Shown: positions 1 through 8,521, counted from the first letter of the stretch. The stretch: 64,000 bases of DNA from GCA-2683825 sp965662355 (GCA_965662355.1 CBFIHP010000002.1:310001-374000), one strand, 5' to 3'. The notes: generated by a model not told the origin, from the letters alone. Translations and numbers: made by a program.

Positions 1-102
1 CAGTTTCGAAGCCGAGAGCTCCTGCGGCGAACGAGCGGAGGCGGATGCGGCCGGAGCCATTGCGGCGGGTGCGAACGAGAGTAGGAGGCAGGCGGTCAGC
101 AT
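1..102 (-). CDS. N-terminal fragment of an exported protein, cut by the left edge
   Basis: A minus-strand ATG at 102 opens a frame of 34 codons that stays open to the window edge. The translation starts MLTACLLLSFAPAAMAPAAS, a hydrophobic core followed by small residues, which reads as a Sec signal peptide with a likely cleavage site near residues 18-22. Nothing of the mature protein is visible, so no function can be given. The next gene diverges from it, starting at 288. The call rests only on the signal peptide and the open frame. Confidence 0.45.
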   Translation of the reverse strand, partial: MLTACLLLSFAPAAMAPAASASARSPQELSASKL

Positions 103-287
103 GGGCGGAAGTCTACGGGAGGGGAGGAGGGTGCGTGAACGCAGAAGAGCGCCGGGGGTTCACCGTGGCCTCCCCGCGGGCGCGGATCGCCCCCAGGGCC
201 CTGGAATTGGCCTCGAGAAGGCTCCTGCTAGCGGTTTTTCCCAGGCCGAGGGACAACCCACGGGCCGGACTGCGGAAACTGGGGGAG

Positions 288-986
288 ATGCCTGCTCGCT
301 GGAGTGCGATCCTTTCGAAGCAGCCCCTCCCTGGAGCGGTGAAGACCCGCCTGATCCCCGCCCTGGGAGCGGAGGCGGCGGCCCGTCTGCAGGAGGCGAT
401 GCTCGAGGACGTGGTCGCGCGCTGCTCGGCTTCCGAGGACTTCGATACGCTGCTCGCCTTTGCCCCCGAGGAGTCGGCTGCTTGGTTCCAGGGGCGTTTC
501 CCCACGATCCGTGAGCAACGAGCCCAATGCGGTGCCGGATTGGCCGAACGTCTCGCCCACCTGTTCGAGAGTCTGCTCTCGGAAAGCAGCGTGCCCCGGG
601 CGACGAGCCTGGTCGCGATCGGCAGCGATCAACCGCTCGTTCGCACACGAACCATCGCCCGGGCCCATGGGTTCTTGGAGGCCGGAGCCGATCTCGTCCT
701 GGGGCCGGATCTCGGGGGCGGGTATTACCTCGTCGGTCAGCGCGAGCCTCACCCCGAGCTCTTCACCGAGATCGAGATGTCCACGCCTTCGATGTGCGCA
801 GAGACCGTCCGCCTGGCCGAGGAGCGGGGGCTCGATGTTAAGCTGCTCCCGGAAGGCTACGATGTGGACGTTCCCGCCGACCTCGAGCGCCTGCGCACGG
901 AGCTCGTCTCGATGGATCCAACGGACCCCGAGTTCCCCCTACGTTCCTGGGAGACTTTGCAGTCCCTTCACCCGCTTTCCTCGTGA
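288..986 (+). CDS. TIGR04282/DUF2064 family glycosyltransferase
   Basis: A 232-residue protein of the DUF2064 / TIGR04282 family, nucleotidyl- or glycosyl-transferase-like proteins with a GT-A fold, once labelled rSAM/selenodomain-associated transferase 1 and now often arsenosugar biosynthesis glycosyltransferase. Visible family motifs are KQPLPGAVKTRL near the N terminus (nucleotide binding), GSDQPLV (the acidic metal site) and LGPDLGGGYYLVG. The frame is open upstream to 45, but the ATG at 288 follows GGGGGAG at a good distance and begins right at the conserved first strand. A nitroreductase follows 22 bp downstream. The substrate cannot be predicted. The same genome encodes SelB, consistent with the older family name but not proof of a link. 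Confidence 0.75.
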   Translation: MPARWSAILSKQPLPGAVKTRLIPALGAEAAARLQEAMLEDVVARCSASEDFDTLLAFAPEESAAWFQGRFPTIREQRAQCGAGLAERLAHLFESLLSESSVPRATSLVAIGSDQPLVRTRTIARAHGFLEAGADLVLGPDLGGGYYLVGQREPHPELFTEIEMSTPSMCAETVRLAEERGLDVKLLPEGYDVDVPADLERLRTELVSMDPTDPEFPLRSWETLQSLHPLSS

Positions 987-1008
987 CGTTTCCATAAACA
1001 CCCGTTCA

Positions 1009-1680
1009 ATGACTTCCGGCAACACCTACCGCTTCATTTCCTATAACCTTCCTCGTCACTCCGAGCGAGAGATGCGAGAGCGTGCCAGGGAATTCGTGGC
1101 ACACATGAAGGCGCGCCGTAGCGTGCGGCATTTCTCGACGGAAGAGGTGCCGCTCGAAGTGATCGACGATTGCATTCGTGCGGCAGGCCTGGCCCCGTCG
1201 GGAGCGAACCGCCAGCCCTGGACCTTCTGCGTCGTCACCGATCGGGAGACCAAGCGCAAGATCCGTGAAGCCGCGGAAGAAGAAGAGCGCGTGCTCTATG
1301 CGAAGCGCATCTCGGACGAGTGGCGGGAAGCGCTCGAACCCCTTGGAACGGACCCCGACAAGCCGGCCCTCGAAGAAGCACCCGCGTTGATCGTTCTCTT
1401 CCGGCATGCCTTCGATGTCCGGGAAGGCAAGAAGCGCACGAACTACTACACCCAGGAGTCGGTAGGTATCGCCCTTGGGTTTCTGATCACGGCCCTCCAT
1501 CACTGCGGTTTGGCCACCCTGACCCACACCCCGAGTCCGATGGGCTTCCTCGGTGAGATCCTGGAACGGCCCGACAATGAACGGGCCTATGTCCTCTTGC
1601 CCGTGGGTTATCCCGCTTCCGGTTGTCAAGTGCCCGAACTGGGCAAGAAGCCTCTCGATGAGATTCGCATCCTGGTCTGA
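1009..1680 (+). CDS. Nitroreductase family FMN oxidoreductase
   Basis: A 223-residue flavoprotein of the nitroreductase superfamily. FMN-binding motifs are RRSVR (residues 36-40) and PSGANRQPW (63-71), and the C-terminal third has the usual glycine-rich segment LPVGYP. The pattern of charged helices after residue 80 and the KPALEEAPALIV segment resemble the iodotyrosine deiodinase / BluB-like branch rather than classical NfsB. Such enzymes reduce substrates with NAD(P)H through FMN; the true substrate is unknown. The frame is open well upstream, but that part overlaps the preceding gene, and the ATG at 1009 gives the family length. Its 3' end overlaps the next gene by 23 bp, suggesting co-translation. 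Confidence 0.8.
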   Translation: MTSGNTYRFISYNLPRHSEREMRERAREFVAHMKARRSVRHFSTEEVPLEVIDDCIRAAGLAPSGANRQPWTFCVVTDRETKRKIREAAEEEERVLYAKRISDEWREALEPLGTDPDKPALEEAPALIVLFRHAFDVREGKKRTNYYTQESVGIALGFLITALHHCGLATLTHTPSPMGFLGEILERPDNERAYVLLPVGYPASGCQVPELGKKPLDEIRILV

Positions 1681-4207
1681 ACGCCGGAATCCGTGCAGCA
1701 CGAGCGCGCGCAAGCTCACGAAGCTCGCGGTGGCCCTCTTGTATCTTGCCTTTGCCCTGGGCGTTCGGGCGACGCAGGCGGATTCCCAACAGGACGAGTC
1801 CGAGCTCGATTTTCTGGAACGCTTCGAGAAGCGACTGTCGCACTACCTGACCAGGCACAAGTACTTCAAGCACATCGACTACGAGCGTGTCGACGAGGGC
1901 GATTTCATCTTCCTGATTCAACGCCCTCCGAAGTCGGATGCCGATTATGTACGCAACAAGACAGCCAGCTACGTCGCGCTCTTCGAGCCACTTCGCGCGG
2001 CCTTCGAAGAACGCTACGTGCGTCCCTTCGGCTTGTCCCGACCGCTCCACGAGCGCTACGTGATCGCCTCCCTCGCCACGACGGGGGATTTCGAGAACTA
2101 CGCGCGTATCACGAGCTCCGGTTGGCACCACCGGGCCCATGTCTTCTACGACAGGAACCTCTGCGCCGCGATCATCCATGAAAGCCCGATCTCGCCGCGG
2201 GATCGGGCCGACGAACTCCACTCCGCACGGCATGCCCTCGTCCATGCCATGCAGGGGGCCTATGCTCGGCCCGGTGCGGATCTCACCTCGTGGCCCTACG
2301 AGGCCATGGCCGATCATCTGGCCTGTCAGGGGCGGATGGAATGGGACCGCACGCGGAATCAGAAGGAGGACATTCGCAGGTTGCTCCTCGATGGAGCCAA
2401 GGAAGAACTACGTCGTAGCCATCTCCTGGACCTCGGCGAGTTCCTGCAGATCCGTCATCCACGAGGCCTCGCGAGCTACCTGAAGAAGGCAGCGGATCTC
2501 GACTTCACCCAGTCCCAGCATGCCTCGGCCTGGTGGTCCTACTATCGCCAGGCAGCCTGCTTGCATTCCTTCCTGCTCGAGGAAGCGGACGCGAAATACG
2601 CGACGCGCTACGAAGGCTTCCTGGCAGGTGTCTTCGAGGGTCGCGAATCACTCCAGGACTTCCGCGATTCCTTCGGGAGCTTCGATGTCGCGGAGATCGA
2701 TCGCGACTACCGCAACTGGATGGGAGCGCTCTACCGGGCCACATGGCCGGAGGAAGAGCTCGATCACCGCTCCATCGAAGACGAAGCTGTCACGCCCCTG
2801 GCCCTGGAACTCGAGGCCAATGCCGAGGCCGTACCGCTCTTGAATCTCCGTGAGATTCCCGCGGATGGTCACCTGGGACGGGCCCTCGTTTCGATGCGCG
2901 CGGGCAAGACTGGCGAGGCACTCGAGCATCTCGAGCGAGCCGACCGCAAGGCCGTCGGTGCAAACCAGAAGGGGAGAATCGAGCGGGCACGGTCGCGGGT
3001 CGAGGCCTGGATCGACGCACGCAGCTCCCACTTCGAGTCGTTGCTGGAGACGGGCACACCTATTTATCTCCCGGTCAACGGCAAGAAGCGCAAGGTCAAG
3101 CTACAGGAGGTCAAGGACGGCGAGATCGTCGTGACCATTCCGAACAGGAGCGATGTGCGCATCGATGTCGAGGCCCTGAAACCCAAGGATCTGGCCCGTC
3201 GCATGAAGTCGACCCTGCCCCCCGAGCTGCAGTGGGTGCGGGCGTATGTGGGCTTTCTCGAACGCGAACCCCGCTGGGCGGGCCTCGCGCGCGGAACCGT
3301 CCAGCTCGCTGCGTTGAAAGAGGATGAGGGGCCGCTCGAAGAGGTCCTGCTGACCGGCGAGGTTGCGGAGCAGCTCTGCGCCCTCGCGAGCCTGGCGGAA
3401 GCGCGGAAGCCGAATGAGGGTGAGGCCAACCTCGAAGCCATCGCCAGGCTGCGCCGCGAACACGGTTCGCGCCCGATGATCCAGATGAACGAAGGGGCCC
3501 TGGACGCGCTCGCCCGGGGGCAGGCCGAGAAGGTCTTCGATCTCTCCGATCCCTGGAGCCTCCTGAAGTGCAGGGTGAAGAGCGCCGGAAGAGACCGGGT
3601 GCTCTTGAGCTGGGAATTCGAAGACGAGGACGAGCTCGAGGACCTGCTCCCGATCACGTACCTCACGGAACAGCGCAAGCGCCTGGGCGGTTCCAAGAAA
3701 GGCGAGGGCTTTTACATCTCGGCCGGCGCACTCGAGGGAACCGGAGAGGACTGCCGCCTGCTGCCGGTCGACCTGGCGGCACCCCTCGAGGTTCGTTACG
3801 AGCTCAGCATGGGGACCCAAACCCAGGTTGGCGGAGACCACGACCACGTTGCTATCGGTATCTGCGACGATCGCCAGGGACGCTTTACCTGGCTGCTCGG
3901 CTACTTCTTTCTCGAACTCTACACCCAGGGCGAGTTACGCACGGACTACCACGAGGCGAGCTTCTTCGGTGGCGTGGCCTACGACATGCGCCTCAGTCAC
4001 GATGGCAGCCACGTACGTTCGTTCTGGGAAGGCAAGGAAACAGGCTCGGTCAAGGCCGACCGCGACGTCGGGTCTATTTTCCTCTGGCTCCACTCCCAGG
4101 CGCCGATCCGCATCGGTCGCCTGGAAATCGAAGGCCGCATGACGGAGGACCCGTTCGTTCGCTTCCGCGATTTCTGGGTCGAGCGCAAGCTGGAAGCACT
4201 GCGTTAG
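1658..4207 (+). CDS. Large exported protein with a degenerate gluzincin (DUF1570-like) motif
   Basis: An 849-residue protein starting inside the end of the nitroreductase gene. Residues 1-40 have a basic segment then a hydrophobic stretch ending AFALGVRATQA, read as a signal peptide. Around residue 192 the sequence HALVH sits where DUF1570-type planctomycete peptidases have HExxH, and 19 residues later YEAMADHLA resembles the second-helix Glu motif. The catalytic Glu of HExxH is Ala here, so hydrolytic activity is doubtful. The middle is rich in charged helices and looks repeat-like. The last 150 residues (from about GTQTQVGGDHDHVAIGI) look like a beta-rich sandwich. The start is inferred from the signal peptide. 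Function unknown; the peptidase relationship is an inference from one short motif. Confidence 0.7.
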   Translation: MRFASWSERRNPCSTSARKLTKLAVALLYLAFALGVRATQADSQQDESELDFLERFEKRLSHYLTRHKYFKHIDYERVDEGDFIFLIQRPPKSDADYVRNKTASYVALFEPLRAAFEERYVRPFGLSRPLHERYVIASLATTGDFENYARITSSGWHHRAHVFYDRNLCAAIIHESPISPRDRADELHSARHALVHAMQGAYARPGADLTSWPYEAMADHLACQGRMEWDRTRNQKEDIRRLLLDGAKEELRRSHLLDLGEFLQIRHPRGLASYLKKAADLDFTQSQHASAWWSYYRQAACLHSFLLEEADAKYATRYEGFLAGVFEGRESLQDFRDSFGSFDVAEIDRDYRNWMGALYRATWPEEELDHRSIEDEAVTPLALELEANAEAVPLLNLREIPADGHLGRALVSMRAGKTGEALEHLERADRKAVGANQKGRIERARSRVEAWIDARSSHFESLLETGTPIYLPVNGKKRKVKLQEVKDGEIVVTIPNRSDVRIDVEALKPKDLARRMKSTLPPELQWVRAYVGFLEREPRWAGLARGTVQLAALKEDEGPLEEVLLTGEVAEQLCALASLAEARKPNEGEANLEAIARLRREHGSRPMIQMNEGALDALARGQAEKVFDLSDPWSLLKCRVKSAGRDRVLLSWEFEDEDELEDLLPITYLTEQRKRLGGSKKGEGFYISAGALEGTGEDCRLLPVDLAAPLEVRYELSMGTQTQVGGDHDHVAIGICDDRQGRFTWLLGYFFLELYTQGELRTDYHEASFFGGVAYDMRLSHDGSHVRSFWEGKETGSVKADRDVGSIFLWLHSQAPIRIGRLEIEGRMTEDPFVRFRDFWVERKLEALR

Positions 4208-4228
4208 GTCTTCGGCCTCCCAAGTTCG

Positions 4229-4684
4229 CTAGCTGCGTTTGCTACCCAGGAGCAAGGTGCCAATGGCCACGAGTCCAACGCCGAGCCCGACGAGCCCGGC
4301 GAGGGGCAGGGCCGGAACGCCCGTGGTCACGTTGATCGTCCCCGACATTCCGAAGCCGACGTGGACGATGCAGTAGTAGTCGTAGGAATTGGCTGGCACG
4401 GGGTTGGCATCCAGGAAGGCCTGGTCGAAGGTCAGCGAGAACGTTTGGGGCGGCAATACAGGAAGGCCCGACATAAAGATCCCGTCGTGGATTCCTCCCA
4501 CTCCGCTTTCCACGTTGTGACTGCCGAGAACCCACACCCATTCCACCGTGTCACCGACCTGAATCGTGAGGCTGGAGGGATCGAAGGTGACCGAGCCCAG
4601 GTTGACCGTGTGGGTGGTTTGGGCGGAGCTGCTCGCGGCGAGCGAGAGCAGCAGAACGAGCGTGGCGCCGAGGGTACGGAGCAT
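4229..4684 (-). CDS. Cupredoxin (plastocyanin-like), Met axial ligand, C-terminal anchor
   Basis: A 151-residue exported blue-copper protein. A signal peptide ends near SLAASSSAQ and is followed by a single plastocyanin-like domain. Predicted type 1 copper ligands are His56 (in SHNVES), Cys105, His108 and Met113, in the canonical C-x2-H-x4-M arrangement. The C terminus has VPALP followed by about 20 hydrophobic residues and GSKRS, resembling the IPTL-CTERM style of sorting tail. The ATG at 4684 is preferred because GAGG lies 6 bases upstream; an in-frame ATG at 4696 lacks a ribosome site. A role in periplasmic electron transfer is inferred. A paralogue lies just upstream, separated by a terminator, and the gene converges with the previous one 21 bp away. 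Confidence 0.85.
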   Translation of the reverse strand: MLRTLGATLVLLLSLAASSSAQTTHTVNLGSVTFDPSSLTIQVGDTVEWVWVLGSHNVESGVGGIHDGIFMSGLPVLPPQTFSLTFDQAFLDANPVPANSYDYYCIVHVGFGMSGTINVTTGVPALPLAGLVGLGVGLVAIGTLLLGSKRS

Positions 4685-4790
4685 GGTTTGCCTCATGGGG
4701 TCCGGGGTGGGCCTGCGGAGAAAAGACTCGTCCCCCTGGCTGGGGACGATTTAAACATGACGGCACACAACCCGAAAAAGAGCCATAGAA

Positions 4791-4823
4791 AAAGGGAGAG
4801 CCTCCGCAGAGGACTCTCCCTTT
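4791..4823 (-). terminator. Intrinsic terminator of the upstream cupredoxin gene
   Basis: The arms aaagggagag (4791-4800) and ctctcccttt (4814-4823) pair over 10 bp, with an inner CCTC/GAGG extension. Read on the minus strand, the stem runs into a short T tract. It lies 56 bp after the stop of the 4879-5370 gene, separating the two cupredoxin paralogues. Confidence 0.75.
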
Positions 4824-4878
4824 CTTGGTCTGATCTCCCGCGAACGTCAAAAAACGTCACGGGGGAGCCTTGTTCCCT

Positions 4879-5370
4879 TCAGGCCTGGGGCAAGCCGCCG
4901 CGCTTCTTGCGGAGCACGAGGCACGCACCTGCGACGACGCCACCGATGGTCGTCAGCAAGCCCCACAAGGGCAGGGCGGGGATACCCGCGGCGCCGACGT
5001 TGATGGTGCCCTCCTGGCCGAAGGCCTGGTGGACAAAGCAGAAGTAGTCGTAGCTGTTGCCTGCGACGGGGTTGGAGGCGAGGAATGCCGCGTCGAAGGT
5101 GAGCGAGTAGGTGTTGGGCGCGCTGACGGGGTCGCCGGAGCGAAAAATCCCGTTGTGGATGCCAGCGGCACCACTCTCCACGTTGTGGAAGCCAGTGACC
5201 CACACCCAGTCAACCGTGTCGCCGACGTCTATGTCCAGCGTCGGGGGATCAAAGGTAATGCTGTTGATGTCGACTTGGTGGGTCGTCTGGGCAGCAGCCG
5301 GCGAACCTAAAAGACCTAGGGCCGCAACGGTGCCACCAACGACCCCCAGATGACGCGCGATTCGCCTCAT
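4879..5370 (-). CDS. Cupredoxin paralogue with Gln in the axial-ligand position
   Basis: A 163-residue paralogue of the neighbouring cupredoxin: signal peptide to about residue 27 (SPAAAQ), plastocyanin-like domain, then IPALPLWGLL, a hydrophobic helix and RKKR, very like IPTL-CTERM tails. Copper ligands are His62, Cys111 and His114, but the residue four after the last His-x-x-x spacing is Gln119, where the sister has Met. Gln axial ligands are known from stellacyanins, which have lower redox potentials. The start at 5370 is supported by AGGAGAGCC just upstream; the frame is open to 5409 without a better site. Likely a periplasmic, membrane-anchored electron carrier. Confidence 0.85.
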   Translation of the reverse strand: MRRIARHLGVVGGTVAALGLLGSPAAAQTTHQVDINSITFDPPTLDIDVGDTVDWVWVTGFHNVESGAAGIHNGIFRSGDPVSAPNTYSLTFDAAFLASNPVAGNSYDYFCFVHQAFGQEGTINVGAAGIPALPLWGLLTTIGGVVAGACLVLRKKRGGLPQA

Positions 5371-5487
5371 GGTTGGCTCTCCTGGAATCCGGGGGGGAGG
5401 GAGGTGCACCGACTGTAAGGGATCTGTCGCTAAGGCCTAGGCCCAGATTCGAGAATCTTGCAACTTTGCCCAGGAATCCAGGGATCT

Positions 5488-5853
5488 CTAGGAGTTAGCC
5501 GTTCGTCGCGGGCCGTTTTCGGGTAAGGGGGGGGGCTTCTCGGACAAGATGACCGCCGTGCCATAGACGAGCACTTCTGCGGCCCCCTTGGCGATTTCGC
5601 TGGAGGCGAAGCGGATGGCCACGATGGCGTTGGCTCCCCGAGCCCGGGCTTCGGCCAGCATGCGATCGAGAGCTTGCTCCCGAGCTTCGGCGAGGAGTTT
5701 CGTGTACTCCTCCACCTCCCCGCCGACCATGTTCTTGAAGACGGCCAGGATGTCCTTGCCCAGGTGGCGTGCGCGTACCGAACTGCCCCGGACGAGGCCG
5801 ACCGTGTCCCGGATCGACCGTCCGGGGATCTGATCGCTCGTGACCATGATCAT
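5488..5853 (-). CDS. YbjQ family (DUF74/UPF0145) protein
   Basis: A 121-residue protein covering the whole YbjQ domain. Typical features are the N-terminal VTSDQIPGR strand, GLVRGSSVRARH, then a helix rich in Ala/Glu (residues 45-75) ending ARARGANAIVAIRF, and a final strand VLVYGTAVIL. Family members form pentameric rings; their function is not established. The ATG at 5853 overlaps the anti-sigma stop as ATGA and follows GGAGG, so it is translationally coupled. It is the last gene of the lpxB-sigma-anti-sigma-ybjQ unit. Confidence 0.85.
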   Translation of the reverse strand: MIMVTSDQIPGRSIRDTVGLVRGSSVRARHLGKDILAVFKNMVGGEVEEYTKLLAEAREQALDRMLAEARARGANAIVAIRFASSEIAKGAAEVLVYGTAVILSEKPPPLPENGPRRTANS

Positions 5854-6299
5854 CGTTTGACCTCCGTGTAGGGATCGAGAGGCAGTGTCCGCAGCCGAGC
5901 CCGCAGCACGAGGAGGAAGAGGGAGGATAGGCCCATGCAGGTCACGGTGAGGCAGAACTTGATCATGGGTTGGAGTTCGGTCAACAGGATTCCGATGGCC
6001 GCCGACACACCGAGCCCGAGGATCCCGAGGACCGTCAGGATCCAGCCGAGGGTCCAGCCGGTGGAATGCAGGATTTCGCTCTCGAGCCGGAGCCATTCGT
6101 AGTCCTTCGGCTCGGGGGGAGCGACCTGTCGCGCAAGGATGCCCAGTTTCTGCAGCTCGGCCACCTCCCTCGCGAGCGCGGGTTCGGTGGCCATCCGTCG
6201 TTCAAAAGTCTTGAGGTCTACTGCGGCAAGCTCGCCATCCACATAGGCCATGGCCATGAGCTCATCGCGTGAGGGGTCCCGCGGGTCGGTAGGTGTCAT
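5850..6299 (-). CDS. Anti-sigma factor-like membrane protein
   Basis: A 149-residue protein. Residues 12-52 (DELMAMAYVDGELAAVDLKTFERR and onward) match the start of anti-sigma domains, but the His/Cys zinc ligands of classical ZAS domains are absent, so this would be a cysteine-free anti-sigma domain. Two predicted membrane helices follow (about 82-106 and 112-133), then a short basic tail. The start codon overlaps the sigma-factor stop as ATGA and follows GGAGAGG. Position directly after an ECF sigma gene is the main argument for function. It would hold the upstream sigma factor inactive at the inner membrane. How a signal would release it is not visible. Confidence 0.75.
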   Translation of the reverse strand: MTPTDPRDPSRDELMAMAYVDGELAAVDLKTFERRMATEPALAREVAELQKLGILARQVAPPEPKDYEWLRLESEILHSTGWTLGWILTVLGILGLGVSAAIGILLTELQPMIKFCLTVTCMGLSSLFLLVLRARLRTLPLDPYTEVKR

Positions 6300-7012
6300 G
6301 TTTCCCTCTCCTTTTTGTGTCCAGCTTCCGTGGAAGCCTGGAGCTTCGAGGGTTCCTGAGTGGCGTAGTCCTTGAGGGCGTCTTCGAGATGGGGGGCGAG
6401 CAAATCGCGCAGCCTGCGACGAGCGTGAAAGAGCCGGGACATGACCGTTCCTTCGGGGATGTCGAGGGCGTGGGCAATCTCGCGATAGCTGAGATCCTGA
6501 AAGTGTCGCAGGGACAGGATCTCGCGGTCGCGGCCGGAGCTGCGCTGGAAAGCCATGTGGAAGGCCTCGACGGCTTCGGTGCGTTCGAGGCCTTCGGAGG
6601 GAGAGGGCTCGGCACCCTCGAGTTCCCATTCGGTTTCCTCGCCATCGTGCGTAGCGGTCAAGGAGTGAACCTTGATGCGCTTGCGTTTGCGGAGGAAGCT
6701 GAAGCAAGTGTTGCGCAGGATGCGATGGAACCAGGGGAGAAAGGGCTCGCCGTCCCGATAGGTTTCCCGCGCGCGGTAGGTCTTGAGGAAGGCCTCTTGG
6801 GTGAGTTCCATGGCGTCATCGCGCGAGCCGACGAGGGATCGGGCAACCGAGTAGGCGCGCCCGCGCAGGGTTCTCGTCAATTCGTCGAAGGCCGCGTCGT
6901 CACCTTGCTTGGTGGCGGTCATCAATTGTGTGGCCAGGGTTTCCACGGGGTCGACGTACGCGGCTGCCGCGGGCCAATTCACGTTCTTTTCGCCCTGTTT
7001 TTCGTCGGCCAT
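6296..7012 (-). CDS. ECF RNA polymerase sigma factor
   Basis: A 238-residue sigma-70 family protein. Region 2 covers about residues 32-105, with DAMELTQEAFLKTYRARETYRDGEPFLPWFHRI as the polymerase-binding and -10 recognition helices. Region 4 covers about 148-200, with SLRHFQDLSYREIAHALDIPEGTVMSRLF as the helix-turn-helix. An acidic, proline-containing linker separates them and a charged tail of about 35 residues follows. Its ATG overlaps the stop of lpxB as TGATG, and its own stop overlaps the anti-sigma start, so all are coupled. This suggests a stress regulator whose level is tied to lipid A synthesis. Target promoters cannot be derived here. Confidence 0.9.
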   Translation of the reverse strand: MADEKQGEKNVNWPAAAAYVDPVETLATQLMTATKQGDDAAFDELTRTLRGRAYSVARSLVGSRDDAMELTQEAFLKTYRARETYRDGEPFLPWFHRILRNTCFSFLRKRKRIKVHSLTATHDGEETEWELEGAEPSPSEGLERTEAVEAFHMAFQRSSGRDREILSLRHFQDLSYREIAHALDIPEGTVMSRLFHARRRLRDLLAPHLEDALKDYATQEPSKLQASTEAGHKKERET

Positions 7013-8478
7013 CAGGTATCCCGGGAGTGTTCCAGGGCGACTCCCAGGGCATGGCGAGCCGCCCGGCGGGGGGCACCTGCGGGCCCCAGGCGCTCCGCTG
7101 CCCGATCCAGCCCCGCCTGGAGCCGGGTACGGAAGGGGGGCTCAGCGAGGGCTCGCCCCAGATAATCCGCCACCCGGGTCATGGGACCCTCGCCGGCGAA
7201 GCAAGCCTCGGGCAAGACCTCGCGCCCGGCCAGCAGGTTGACGGATGAAAACCAGGGCACGCTGAGAAAGCGTCCGGACAACGCGGCCGAGAGCCGGTTG
7301 TCGAGCCGGTAGATGACGGCCGTCGGTAGTCGGTGATGAAGCAGGTCCAGGAGGATCGTGCCGGAGACCGACAGGGCTGCCGTGGCTCGGCGTAGGGAGC
7401 CGTGAAGATCACCCAGCTCGAGCTCGACTTCGTTCCCCATATCGCTCGCGCCTACGAGCTCGCGCAGCAACGCTTCGTGCCCTGCATCGTCATGGACCAA
7501 CACCACACGCAGGTCGGCTTTCGGATGGAGGCGTCGAATGCGTTCGGCGCAGGCGAGCATCCAGGGCAGATTGCGACGAATGACGACACGCCGACTCCCG
7601 GGCAGGAGCACCAGCCGCTTGGCCGTGCCTTGCGGGGGGGCCGAGGACGCGATCCCTTCGTCGGGCTCGCGGGCCATGCTCGCTTCGAGTTCGTCGACCT
7701 GGGGATGGCCGACGTGGGCCGTGCGCACACCGTGGCGTTCGAACCAGGGCGGTTCGAAAGGCAGGATCGTCAGACCAAGGTCGACCGCGCGCCGATAACC
7801 ACGCACACGCCACGGTGCCCAGGCCCAGTACTGGGGCGTCACGTAGTGCACGACAGGAACGCCGTAGCTTTGCGCGATGTGCGCCAGCGGAACGTGCAGC
7901 GCCGGCGAGTCCACCGGGAGAAAGAGATCGGGGCGCTCGTCGCAGAGGAAGGTCGCGGTGCGTTCGAAGAGCCCCACGTAGTAAGGGAGCGAGCGCAGAA
8001 CGTCCGCCCCCATGGCGGCGTGGGCGATCGGATCATCCAGCGTCACCACGCCGGCCCCTGCGAGTCGCTCACCGCCGAGTCCATGAAAACGCGGCGGGGG
8101 AGCACCGACGGCCTGCACTTCGGAGCGCATCGCCCGGACGAGGTTCGCGGCATGGACCTCCCCCGAGTGCTCGGCGGACGAGATGAGAATGGACAGGGGA
8201 CGCTCTGGTAGCTCGCCGAGATCCGGACCGCCCTCGAGTGCCGCGGGGTTCTCGATGTCCGCTAGCAGGGCGCGTTCGAGGCGGTTTCTTCGGAGCAGAT
8301 AGGGCACGGCCCGAAACGGGGCAAGGGCGAGATCCGAAAGCGCGCGCACGAGTTCCCTGCGGACCGCCGCCTTGGGCGAGGGGCCCCCAGGTGCGGCCAG
8401 TATGCGCTCGTCAGCAGCGTCTCCAGCTGGCGCCGCGCCCGCGCGTGGGTCGCCCGTGACTCGATTGGTTTGGACCAT
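7012..8478 (-). CDS. lpxB: Lipid-A-disaccharide synthase-like glycosyltransferase (GT19)
   Basis: A 488-residue GT19 family protein. LpxB transfers 2,3-diacylglucosamine from UDP to lipid X at the inner membrane. Matching landmarks are SAEHSGEVHA (about 101-110), FHGLGGERL, TPQYWAWAPWRVR, LPFEPPWFERHG with VGHP, LLPGSRR, VSGTILLDLL and SVNLLAGREVLPE. Differences from textbook LpxB are SGE for SGD, DSPALH for DxPDFN, and Asp for Glu in the SGTxxLE motif, so it is a divergent member. Residues 1-90 are an extra Ala/Arg-rich extension before the first strand. It is first in a four-gene coupled unit ending in ybjQ and is divergent from 8522, with only 43 bp between starts. Confidence 0.8.
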   Translation of the reverse strand: MVQTNRVTGDPRAGAAPAGDAADERILAAPGGPSPKAAVRRELVRALSDLALAPFRAVPYLLRRNRLERALLADIENPAALEGGPDLGELPERPLSILISSAEHSGEVHAANLVRAMRSEVQAVGAPPPRFHGLGGERLAGAGVVTLDDPIAHAAMGADVLRSLPYYVGLFERTATFLCDERPDLFLPVDSPALHVPLAHIAQSYGVPVVHYVTPQYWAWAPWRVRGYRRAVDLGLTILPFEPPWFERHGVRTAHVGHPQVDELEASMAREPDEGIASSAPPQGTAKRLVLLPGSRRVVIRRNLPWMLACAERIRRLHPKADLRVVLVHDDAGHEALLRELVGASDMGNEVELELGDLHGSLRRATAALSVSGTILLDLLHHRLPTAVIYRLDNRLSAALSGRFLSVPWFSSVNLLAGREVLPEACFAGEGPMTRVADYLGRALAEPPFRTRLQAGLDRAAERLGPAGAPRRAARHALGVALEHSRDT

Positions 8479-8521
8479 GGATGCCCTTGGGGGCCGGGCC
8501 CGCTAGGATCTACGCCAGAGT

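Noticed and set aside
1..287. Longer version of the glycosyltransferase gene starting at 45
   Set aside because: The extra 81 residues are Arg-rich, without homology, and overlap the divergent signal-peptide gene; ATG 288 has a good ribosome site.
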